Positions 34,273 to 41,506 of a stretch of DNA of 64,000 nt are shown here, one piece after another. The notes beneath the pieces were generated by a model that was given only the letters and a program-made list of their open reading frames with translations, was not told the DNA's origin and ran no database searches. A program made the translations under genes and the position numbers. The first letter of the stretch is position 1; every line of letters starts with the position of its first letter. Origin of the DNA: Butyrivibrio fibrisolvens (lineage in GTDB: Bacteria; Bacillota; Clostridia; Lachnospirales; Lachnospiraceae); assembly GCF_037113525.1 (NCBI RefSeq), contig NZ_CP146963.1, forward strand, positions 3,534,001 through 3,598,000, in the 5' to 3' direction.

Positions 34273-34290
34273 TAGTTCACTACTAATTCT
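33990..34290 (-). ncRNA. Putative omega RNA region of IscB
   Basis: The stretch between the upstream end hairpin and the iscB start has no open frame. In IscB loci the guide RNA is encoded here, with its guide at the 5' end drawn from the sequence just outside the element, so the guide here would come from the flank right of 34272. Visible stems include GTATAGAGAAATCTATAC, CCTACCATTTGGTAG near the iscB start and CGCAACAGACCGTTGC. The 3' end would be close to the iscB ribosome site. Exact ends are not determinable by eye. Confidence 0.6.
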
Positions 34291-34306
34291 ATACTCAAAC
34301 CATTCG

Positions 34307-35131
34307 TCATCTGTCTCGTACTTTCCAATAAGCAGTCAGCAGGTTCCCTTTTTCCTTCTTTATGAACCCCATTGATTCATAAAGATTAATCGCTAGCCTA
34401 TTGTCAAAGTCCACAAGAAGCATCATATCTTTAGGCTCATTCTCTAGAAGCGCCTTAGCCAAAAGCTGTCTGCCGTAGCCTTTTCTGCGATATTCCTCTT
34501 TTACCAGTAGGTCGAATGGCTCATTCTCAGCAAAACAATGAGTAACATCAATATACCCAGTCACAACGCCATCTTCAACTGCCACAAAGGTTTTGAAACG
34601 ATCAGTAGCTTCCATAACCTTTTCACCGGTCCAATACACATCTTTGGTGTGCATCTTAAGATACTGCTCTGTATATTCTTCAGAAAGAGGCTCAATACAT
34701 GGAATCTTGCACTCAGGCATTTTATGGGTATACACCATCTTGAGCTGCTCTTTGTCAAAATCCGCGCTGCGCTTTATTAAGCCATCTTTGATCAGATGAT
34801 TACGCGGGTTGAAAACAAAGTCAGCCTCGTATCCAGGATAACTTTTTTCTATAAATGAAAGTAAATCTTCAACTGCGCTTTCTTCTCTTGTAATTCCAAT
34901 AAGCAGCTCAAGATACTTTTCCTCAGGAATGATCAAAAGAATGAATAAGCCATTGATTCCATCGCTATTCTCAGTAACAAAACAGTGATGGTCTTTCTTA
35001 GTAAGCATATCCTCAGGCTTTTCACCTGCTTCAAGTCTTTGGGTCAGATGAGGATCGGAAAATTTTGAATCCTCCAAGAAGCTGTTAATAAAGGCATCAT
35101 ATTCATTTAATTTAGTAACACTTTTTATCAT
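34307..35131 (-). CDS. Two-part GNAT acetyltransferase
   Basis: 274 residues from the ATG at 35131 (GAGGAG upstream). The C-terminal half is a complete GNAT: VKEEYRRKGYGRQLLAKALL and DNRLAINLYESMGFIKKE. The N-terminal 130 residues (FLEDSKFSDPHLTQRLEAG, DHHCFVTENSDGINGLF) look like a degenerate GNAT fold without the acetyl-CoA loop, as in tandem GNAT proteins. The IscB element begins 35 bp past its stop. Confidence 0.87.
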   Translation of the reverse strand: MIKSVTKLNEYDAFINSFLEDSKFSDPHLTQRLEAGEKPEDMLTKKDHHCFVTENSDGINGLFILLIIPEEKYLELLIGITREESAVEDLLSFIEKSYPGYEADFVFNPRNHLIKDGLIKRSADFDKEQLKMVYTHKMPECKIPCIEPLSEEYTEQYLKMHTKDVYWTGEKVMEATDRFKTFVAVEDGVVTGYIDVTHCFAENEPFDLLVKEEYRRKGYGRQLLAKALLENEPKDMMLLVDFDNRLAINLYESMGFIKKEKGNLLTAYWKVRDR

Positions 35132-35250
35132 ATTCTCCTCATACAAGAGATGTGACTTATGACAAGTACACATTCCTTTCGTATTTCATTCTTTTTATTT
35201 CATTTAAAATGTTATGTATATTTCATACACTATGCTGCACTGCGTGCAGA

Positions 35251-35293
35251 AAGACTGTAACGCGTATTACCATTTTGTACGCATTACAGTCTT
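35251..35293 (-). terminator. Terminator of the XRE-TPR gene
   Basis: AAGACTGTAA(C)GCGTA pairs with TACGC(A)TTACAGTCTT around an 11-nt loop, starting a few bases past the stop at 35298. Confidence 0.75.
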
Positions 35294-35297
35294 AATG

Positions 35298-36329
35298 TCA
35301 ATTACTCTTTTTTATTCCCTTTAACCTGGCTATCTCTCTGACATATCTGTCAACTTGTTCGCCATCTGTTACATCATAATCCTCTTTTAAATTATCAATT
35401 AGTCTCTGATAATCCTTGATAGCCTTATCATATTCCTTATGTGCTTCGTGGAGCTGCGCCATAGAGCAGAGACCTTCGACAATTCTTGGCTTTTTCTGCA
35501 TGTCATAAGACTTTTCATATGCTGCAATAGCCTCGTCATACATTCCAAGTTTTGCATATCCATCACCAAGACAGCAGTGCGCCTGCCAGATATCAGGAAA
35601 TTCTTTGATCATCTTTTCCCAGATTTCTTTTGCCTCTTTTGTATGTCCTTTTCCAAATGCTACGTCTCCAGTATACAAAAGGTATTGATGATTCTTCTTA
35701 GCCTTTTTAATCTGCTCAATGTATGGAAGCGCCTCATCGTACCTGCCATCTGCAATGAGGTTCTCCAAAAGTGCGTAGAGACAGCTATAATTACCCGGAT
35801 ACTTGATCAGAAGATCTTCAAAGAATCTGATAACTTCGAAGTGATTATCATACCACTCATCACCGCACACTCCGCCACTTGCTTCAAGAAAGTCAACCCA
35901 GCCACCCTTGTCATCCGGATCCATCTCCAATACCTTCTGGGCGTAGTCTGATGCAAGCTCATGGTCGCTGCGAGCTCTATGATTATAAAGACTTGCAAGA
36001 TTTCCAATGGCCCTCAGATCCTTAGGATCTAGCTTAAGTCTTTCTTCCAAAAAGCTTATTGCCTGATCAAAGGTATCAGGACTTATTCTTCTTTCATTCA
36101 ACATCATGTTCTCGATGCGCTTCATCTGCTCTTCGTAGGGAAGCTCAAAAAGCTCATCAATGCTTATACCAAAGAAAATAGCAATTCCCGGAAGGAGGGA
36201 TATATCCGGGTCACTGGCGCCTGTCTCCCACTTGGAAACCGCCTGATATGATACCCCCAGGTACTCAGCCAGTTCTTCCTGCTTTGCCTGTTTCTGTAAT
36301 CTAAAATACTTAATCTGTTTACCTATCAT
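35298..36329 (-). CDS. XRE-type HTH regulator with TPR repeats
   Basis: 343 residues. The N-terminal HTH (about 1-60) reads IKYFRLQKQAKQEELAEYLG, then VSYQAVSKWETGASDPD, the standard Cro/C1 fold used by Firmicutes regulators. Residues about 95-335 carry at least five TPR-like helix pairs (RAIGNLASLYNHRA, AHCCLGDGYAKLGMYDEAIA, GLCSMAQLHEAHKEYDKAI). This layout resembles peptide-sensing Rgg/PlcR-like proteins, but many such proteins have unknown ligands. It lies downstream of the MFS gene and may control it. Confidence 0.9.
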   Translation of the reverse strand: MIGKQIKYFRLQKQAKQEELAEYLGVSYQAVSKWETGASDPDISLLPGIAIFFGISIDELFELPYEEQMKRIENMMLNERRISPDTFDQAISFLEERLKLDPKDLRAIGNLASLYNHRARSDHELASDYAQKVLEMDPDDKGGWVDFLEASGGVCGDEWYDNHFEVIRFFEDLLIKYPGNYSCLYALLENLIADGRYDEALPYIEQIKKAKKNHQYLLYTGDVAFGKGHTKEAKEIWEKMIKEFPDIWQAHCCLGDGYAKLGMYDEAIAAYEKSYDMQKKPRIVEGLCSMAQLHEAHKEYDKAIKDYQRLIDNLKEDYDVTDGEQVDRYVREIARLKGIKKSN

Positions 36330-36439
36330 ATAAAGCCCTTTCTCAACTTAGTGTTGAATTTTTCTATAAAGAAATGGCCATCTCTTTTCTATAATCAGAT
36401 TATAGGTACAGATTGTATACAAATCAATCGAGAGTATTT

Positions 36440-36625
36440 TTAGTTGATTCTATCTTTAGTTGAGTCTGTATCTGACGTCAAGTTGGCACAACGTACATTT
36501 GTCTGGACAATTATTATCTGTTCTTCATCATATGTTGTTCTATCAAGCAGCTTACCGTTGTGAAAATAGCTAGATCCTCCATGATTCTGGTCTTCCGGAT
36601 CTCCTTTCATATACCGTTCTATCAT
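36440..36625 (-). CDS. Doubtful small gene after the MFS transporter
   Basis: A 61-residue frame from an ATG at 36625 without a clear ribosome site. Residues 16-45 (HGGSSYFHNGKLLDRTTYDE and on to QIIIVQTN) look like real protein, with a strand-turn-strand pattern. The end (SDTDSTKDRIN) looks like noise. It could be a remnant of a larger gene. No family recognised. Confidence 0.3.
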   Translation of the reverse strand: MIERYMKGDPEDQNHGGSSYFHNGKLLDRTTYDEEQIIIVQTNVRCANLTSDTDSTKDRIN

Positions 36626-36681
36626 TATAGTTAGGTATATGGTCAATACTAAAAATAATTGACAATGATATTCTGCTCCGC

Positions 36682-37932
36682 TCAAGACTCAGCTGTTTCC
36701 GATTCTTCGTCACTTTTATAGAGAAGCGGGAAGCTTTTCTTATCCAATGCATTTAATACAACAAGTAATGTTATGGCAACAAATCCAACAGCCGCCACCA
36801 GGATCCATGCATGCTTGTAGCCGTATACATCTACTATTTTACCGATATAGATATTGCCAATAGATGTAACTGCGCCGCAGACTATGTTGATAGCGGAGTT
36901 AACCCTGCCCCAATGAGTTGACGGAACACGCCTTGTCATGTACGGTGCGCTGGCTATGGTGCAAAATATTTCACCTAGAGTAAAAACAGTCATCAGCACA
37001 AAGTAAAGAGAAATTATCCTGCCCGAAAAGGTATAGCTTACAAGCCCTGTTACTATCAGTACTTCTCCTATAAGAAACTTTCTGACATCTATGATCTTAC
37101 TAAGAAATGAAGTAATAAGCGGAGTTCCAACTACAACAACTATGGCATTGGTACTTGTCAGAAGTCCAAATATCGTTGCCCCCTTGGCCGCATACAGATT
37201 CTCTATATGAAGCGGCAGAAGATAATTGAACTCTGAATATACCAGAGCACAAAAGCCGGATACAGCCATGTACAGGATCAGTATTTTTCTCTCACGAAGG
37301 ATCTCAAATATTCCCACGCCTTCTTTCTTTTCCTCATATTCGCTGACATGCTTTTTTTCAACACTGAGCTTTTTTATGAAAATAAGGATCAGAAGAGTTG
37401 AGGAAAATGTCGCAACTGATGTTAGTATGAAAGCCAGCCACAGATAGCTTTCAAATAATAAGCCGCCAAGTGTCGGCGCAAGTACAAGTCCAAGATTCAT
37501 GCCAAGATACTGAAGGCTATACGCCTGCTCTCGGTTATCTGAATCGCTAAGATCTGCTACAAGTGCATCGTAGGACGGCCCTTCAATTGTCGCAAAGAGG
37601 CCTGCGATGTAGAATAGCGCAACGCTGATAAAAGACAGAGGAATAAGTCCGCTGATAAAATAACAGATAACTGTAACCATATCGCAGCAGACAATTATCT
37701 TCTTCCTGTTGGCGCTGTCAGCAAGCTTACCTCCAACCATGACGAGTGGAAGCTGGATTATCGCAAGGACCATATCAATCGTAGCGATAGTCGTTGCGCT
37801 GTATCCGAGCTTGTTTTTCAGTATCAATGTCATGATAGGCCAGATGAGAGAGCCCATACTTGTGACTATTCGTCCAAAGAACAGGACATATATTTCTTTA
37901 CTTAGATTTTTGTATTGTTTTAAAAACTTCAT
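36682..37932 (-). CDS. Major facilitator superfamily transporter
   Basis: 416 residues and about twelve hydrophobic helices. Features are FFGRIVTSMGSLIWPIM at TM1, the loop 2-3 motif GGKLADSANRKKIIV (the MFS GxLaDrxGrr signature) and an acidic central loop SVEKKHVSEYEEKKEGV. It resembles drug/H+ antiporters of the MdtH/YfmO type. The start has AAAGGA. The upstream gene at 37972-38220 is 39 bp away, so they may be one operon. Confidence 0.92.
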   Translation of the reverse strand: MKFLKQYKNLSKEIYVLFFGRIVTSMGSLIWPIMTLILKNKLGYSATTIATIDMVLAIIQLPLVMVGGKLADSANRKKIIVCCDMVTVICYFISGLIPLSFISVALFYIAGLFATIEGPSYDALVADLSDSDNREQAYSLQYLGMNLGLVLAPTLGGLLFESYLWLAFILTSVATFSSTLLILIFIKKLSVEKKHVSEYEEKKEGVGIFEILRERKILILYMAVSGFCALVYSEFNYLLPLHIENLYAAKGATIFGLLTSTNAIVVVVGTPLITSFLSKIIDVRKFLIGEVLIVTGLVSYTFSGRIISLYFVLMTVFTLGEIFCTIASAPYMTRRVPSTHWGRVNSAINIVCGAVTSIGNIYIGKIVDVYGYKHAWILVAAVGFVAITLLVVLNALDKKSFPLLYKSDEESETAES

Positions 37933-37971
37933 GTCAACATTCCTTTAATTCTGTTTTTATTTTAAGTCTTT

Positions 37972-38220
37972 TTAATTTAAGTCATCTTTGGAAATCTCGA
38001 GTCCCGGATAATGCTCAAGTGTCGTAAGATCAGTATCCATGGGCACTTCGTAAGCCATATAGAAATTATCAGGATATGCCTTCTGAAGATCTCCCAGCTT
38101 ACTGTCAATCTTTTCTTTATCATTAGAGACGTAGGCAACCGAGACCACGCCTACTTTGTCGTGAGGCTCAGAAGCGCTTTCTTCAACGCTTCCACATAGT
38201 ATCAAAAATAATGTATCCAT
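37972..38220 (-). CDS. Conserved-looking hypothetical protein (82 residues)
   Basis: GAGGAAGAT precedes the ATG. The protein has a beta-alpha-beta look: VGVVSVAYVSNDKEKIDSKL, then PDNFYMAYEVPMDTDLTTL. The first residues MDTLFLILCGS are a strand and not an export signal. No family is recognised, but the clean ribosome site and spacing to the MFS gene support it as real. Confidence 0.65.
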   Translation of the reverse strand: MDTLFLILCGSVEESASEPHDKVGVVSVAYVSNDKEKIDSKLGDLQKAYPDNFYMAYEVPMDTDLTTLEHYPGLEISKDDLN

Positions 38221-38281
38221 ATCTTCCTCCCTGCAAAACTATTTGGTTGATTCATCCAACGAAATGCAAATATTTAAGTCT

Positions 38282-38321
38282 GGGCAATAAAAATGCCCTG
38301 CGCACAATTTGTACGCAAGGC
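38282..38321 (-). repeat. 40-bp double-hairpin repeat, copy 2
   Basis: Same structure as 30994-31033, differing at three bases that lie in loops or keep pairing. It lies 62 bp upstream of the gene at 37972-38220. The rest of 38322-38620 is AT-rich with no gene or clear signal. Confidence 0.75.
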
Positions 38322-38620
38322 AGAATAAACCATGATTAATAAACCTGTCTTAGAATGAAGATTATAAGCATATGGTTATCTATCTTGAGCGTACAAAAAT
38401 AAAGCCTGGATATCAGGCGATTCTTATATTTGTTTGCTTTAGATTAGAAAACCTTTATACTCATAAAATTCATTTACCTCTTTTTTCAAACTCAAAACGA
38501 TAGTAGCATATCTGCACTTGTGATGCAAGATTAAAAACTGCTTCGTCCAACTTTATCAACTAGCTTTCGCTCTCTCCTATTGAGTAGAAATCATATTATA
38601 ATGCGCCTTATATACCAATA

Positions 38621-38667
38621 AAAAAAGACTGATGCATGAAGTATAGCTTACGCATCAGTCTTTTTTT
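38621..38667 (-). terminator. Terminator of the beta-helix lipoprotein gene, separated from it by a long inverted repeat
   Basis: AAAAAAGACTGATGC pairs with GCATCAGTCTTTTTT around a 16-nt loop; A and T runs make it bidirectional. It is now over 320 bp from the stop at 38987 because the 38678-38974 element lies between; removing the element and one flanking repeat puts it about 18 nt past the stop. Confidence 0.85.
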
Positions 38668-38677
38668 ATTACAATTA

Positions 38678-38974
38678 CTTAAACTTCGCACTTGGATGGG
38701 CCGGCATCCCCAAAGTCTTTACAGGGGACAGGCAGTATATATATCATTGCCATGCTTTTAATAGTTTTATTAAATCCATGAGCGTGATAGATGGAGTTTT
38801 TCATTCTGCTCGGGGTCCACCTGTCTGAGCGAAGCGAGTTTGGACCCCAGAATGGAAAGCTCCAGATATCATGCCATGGATTATAAAACTATTAACAGCA
38901 TGGTAATGATATATATACTGCCTGCCCCTGTAAAGACTTCGGGGATGCCGGCCCGTCCAAGTGCGAAGTTTAAG
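38678..38974 (+). mobile_element. Long inverted-repeat element, copy A (297 bp, 9-bp direct repeats)
   Basis: The two arms of about 140 bp match except at roughly ten positions, from the tip CTTAAACTTCGCAC to GGGGTCC/GGACCCC, around a loop with TGAGCGAAGCGAGTTT at 38826-38841. Exact direct repeats TTACAATTA flank it at 38669-38677 and 38975-38983, as in a target duplication. It separates a stop codon from a terminator. Each arm keeps one-sided bulges: TGCTC before GGGGTCC, and GTGATAGATGGA against ATGATATCTGGA. No protein is encoded. It is related to copies at 48463 and 58733. Confidence 0.85.
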
Positions 38975-38986
38975 TTACAATTATTC

Positions 38987-40510
38987 TTAATTCATAGCTA
39001 CACCATCTACATAGAGAGTGTATCCATTAGTATTAACACTTGAAATATCTCCGTCAAAAGAGCTGATGTAGGTGTCAGCTGTAAGTGTCCAGGTGCTGCC
39101 ACTGTCTATAGATACAGATACTGTTCCGACTTCTGTAGAAACTGTCTCGCCACTTGCATTGGTTATCTCACCGCTGATAGTACCTGTGAAGCTTGATCCA
39201 TTGGTAAGATTAAGTGTCAGCTCAGAATCATCTCCAACAAGGATTGTTCCTTCTAAGGTCTGATTACTTGCATTAACTGTAGCTGTGTTGTTATCACCGG
39301 TCCAACCATCTGCACATACAGAAAGAAGGATATTATCTGAATCTTCGTTAACTATCTCTACATCTTCAAGGTTGATCACAGCTGTTGTGTTAGTCACATG
39401 GAATACATGACCATTCATACTTGTAAGTGATCCGCCGTTCATAGTGAATGTTGATGTACCGCTGTCAGCGTCTCCTGACATTGACTGGTAGATCATTATA
39501 GAGTCATAGAATGTAGCATTGCCGTTAGTATCTGTGTTATTGGCTGTGAGATCACAGTCATTTAATGTGATTGAATTAATGCCTTCGATGCAGACTCCTT
39601 CAGAGAGATTGGATACGAGAGTCGCATCTGAAACAGTGATATCAGCTGTCGAATATATAGCAGGTGACCCAAGTCCATTAGTAGTATATGTTCCTCCATC
39701 TACTGTAACTGTTCCGCCGCCTCTGTCTGTTCTGATGGCAGCTGATGATCTTCCGCTTGTTTCTACAGTAAGATTGGAGGCTTTGGTAATACCACCGCCT
39801 GTTGTCATGATACCGCCGGATCCGTCACCTGTAGTTGTGATAGTACTGTCTGAAATAATAACTGTTGTTCCATCACCTTCTGCTCCGTTCTGACCGCCAT
39901 TGCCGCCATATGAGAATACACCGTTAGCTCCGTCTGCATCAGATGTGATGGTCATCCCTGTAATAGTGGTTGTTGATCCGTCTTTGACCAGAACTGCTGC
40001 ATTAAGGCCGTAGAAATTGCAGTTGTCTCCGCCATCTGAATCACCTGTCTTGGTTACTGTGCCATTAGAGATCGTCACGTCATCACTTGTTGTGATAAGA
40101 AGTGCGCTTTCATCAGCAGTATCGCTCTCGTATGTCTCTCCATCCTGAGAATCAGCGCTTGTTATAGTTGTAGCTCCTGTGTAGTCTATGTCGGCACTAC
40201 TGTTTCCGCCGCCTCCAAAACCTCCGCCTTCACCATCTGGAGGGTTGCCGGGAGCTTCTCCATCAGGCTTTTCTCCGGGTTGTCCATCAGGTGCTTCTCC
40301 TTCAGGCATCTCGCCATCAGCTACGTCCTTGGCTTCAACCTCCTGATTCTGACCTGATGCTTCGTTCTCCTGTGCCTCTACTTCCTGTGTGATCGATGTT
40401 TCTTCTGAACTTGAAACCTCGCTTGTCTGGCTGCTGCATGCAGTAACAGCTGTACACATGATTGTTATCATTGCTATTGATAATATTCTTTTTAACTCTT
40501 TTAGTTTCAT
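38987..40510 (-). CDS. Lipoprotein with Thr/Ser-rich beta-helix-like domain
   Basis: 507 residues from the ATG at 40510 (GGAG upstream). The signal peptide ends in the lipobox AVTAC. A flexible Glu/Gly/Pro-rich linker (EGEAPDGQPGEKPDGEAPG, then GGGFGGGG) precedes 380 residues of repeated short strands rich in Thr, Ser, Gly and Asp (TISNGTVTKTGDSDGGDN, TTITGMTITSDADGANG). This is the look of a right-handed parallel beta-helix, as in carbohydrate-binding proteins such as Cthe_2159. A wall-exposed polysaccharide-binding or adhesive role is likely. The stop is followed 3 bp later by a direct repeat of element A. Confidence 0.8.
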   Translation of the reverse strand: MKLKELKRILSIAMITIMCTAVTACSSQTSEVSSSEETSITQEVEAQENEASGQNQEVEAKDVADGEMPEGEAPDGQPGEKPDGEAPGNPPDGEGGGFGGGGNSSADIDYTGATTITSADSQDGETYESDTADESALLITTSDDVTISNGTVTKTGDSDGGDNCNFYGLNAAVLVKDGSTTTITGMTITSDADGANGVFSYGGNGGQNGAEGDGTTVIISDSTITTTGDGSGGIMTTGGGITKASNLTVETSGRSSAAIRTDRGGGTVTVDGGTYTTNGLGSPAIYSTADITVSDATLVSNLSEGVCIEGINSITLNDCDLTANNTDTNGNATFYDSIMIYQSMSGDADSGTSTFTMNGGSLTSMNGHVFHVTNTTAVINLEDVEIVNEDSDNILLSVCADGWTGDNNTATVNASNQTLEGTILVGDDSELTLNLTNGSSFTGTISGEITNASGETVSTEVGTVSVSIDSGSTWTLTADTYISSFDGDISSVNTNGYTLYVDGVAMN

Positions 40511-40705
40511 GATTAGCTCCTTTTCTGATTCCGAGTGTGTTTCCTTTGTTCTTCTCGGAATTATTTGTTTGTTGTTAATATGGAGTATGAGACACAAAAC
40601 TAAATTTAAGTTAAAAGAGGCTGGAATTAATGGAAGTTTATAAACAATTTAGAAATAAACGGGCTACTGAGTAAGGCGCTCCGGCCGTCTTAATATTACA
40701 ATAAA

Positions 40706-40737
40706 AAAGACATCAACTTAACGATATTGATGTCTTT
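40706..40737 (-). terminator. Terminator of the arsR-type gene
   Basis: AAAGACATCAA pairs with TTGATGTCTTT around a 10-nt loop; T runs follow on both strands. Confidence 0.8.
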
Positions 40738-40805
40738 CTTATTTATTTTACACAAATATAATCCATTATCTGACACATATTTTCACACAATAGTTTTAAA
40801 TCTAT

Positions 40806-41123
40806 TTATTCGTTAATATGATCCCAGCCCTGTGAGATTATAGTGCTGACATGCTCGTCCGCAAGGCTGTAGATTATATTTCTTCCATCACGCTTTGCTC
40901 CCGCTAGTCCTGCCTGTCTAAGGAGCTTAAGTTGATGAGATATGGCTGACTGTGTCATGCCAAGATCATCAGCAAGGTCATTAACGTAGCAAGCGCCTTC
41001 TGAAAGTCTGAACATGATGCGAAGTCTTGTAACATCTCCGTATGCCTTGAACAGATCTGCAAGATCTAAAAGCTTTTCATCATCTGCATTTATGTTCTGG
41101 GGTATTTTGAAATGTTCTGCCAT
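40806..41123 (-). CDS. ArsR/SmtB-family metal-responsive repressor
   Basis: 105 residues of winged helix. The recognition helix is LGMTQSAISHQLKLLRQAGL. The C-terminal helix DEHVSTIISQGWDHINE has the Asp-x-His and later His-x-x-Glu layout of the alpha5 zinc site of SmtB/CzrA proteins; a Cys in ACYVNDL at alpha3 recalls CadC. It is the likely regulator of the P-type ATPase locus, from which an IS110/IS1111-type element now separates it. The operator candidate lies upstream of the HMA gene at 45413-45432. Confidence 0.9.
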   Translation of the reverse strand: MAEHFKIPQNINADDEKLLDLADLFKAYGDVTRLRIMFRLSEGACYVNDLADDLGMTQSAISHQLKLLRQAGLAGAKRDGRNIIYSLADEHVSTIISQGWDHINE

Positions 41124-41276
41124 AATAATTCTCTCTATACTTTCTTATATATTTTGCACAAAAGAACCAGCATTTAAGCCTTCTGTGCAATTGGTTAATA
41201 AGTTACAAACAATGATAAGCAATAAATAATGGGCGAAAACTATGTCATTTCAGGTACAATGCATATGTGTTTCCAG

Positions 41277-41456
41277 TCAGAAGGGTGCACGAAAGATAAC
41301 GTCATCCTTTTTATGAAGGCGAATCTGTGTCCCATTCTTCCCTATGGCTGCTAACCTCTCATGTCTAACAGGATCGTACTCCCGTAGGAGTGTCCTAAAT
41401 TCCTTCGTCCAGCCTACCCATAGTGGGGTGCCGCCTCTGCTCCATTCCAGGGTCAT
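41277..41456 (-). CDS. Possible 59-residue gene beside the IS element
   Basis: An open frame from MTLEWSRGGTPLWVGW to DDVIFRAPF. The C-terminal half (REYDPVRHERLAAIGKNG) reads like real protein. The ribosome site is poor. The same DNA contains a stable stem ACTCC-TACG-GGAGT with a UNCG-type loop, so it may instead be structured RNA. It lies outside the left sub-terminal repeat of the IS. The rest of 41124-41276 shows nothing firm. Confidence 0.35.
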   Translation of the reverse strand: MTLEWSRGGTPLWVGWTKEFRTLLREYDPVRHERLAAIGKNGTQIRLHKKDDVIFRAPF

Positions 41457-41506
41457 GCCCTATATAGTATGTCTTAGCGGCTTCGCTCTGCTTTGTCATT
41501 GCTAGA

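Noticed and set aside
20520..35200. Integron-like cassette array
   Set aside because: Spacers between the units share no attC-like sites, all units lack a common boundary, and no integrase is present.
39519..39893. A 124-residue plus-strand frame
   Set aside because: It lies wholly antisense to the Thr/Ser-rich lipoprotein; the composition bias of that gene keeps the opposite frame open.
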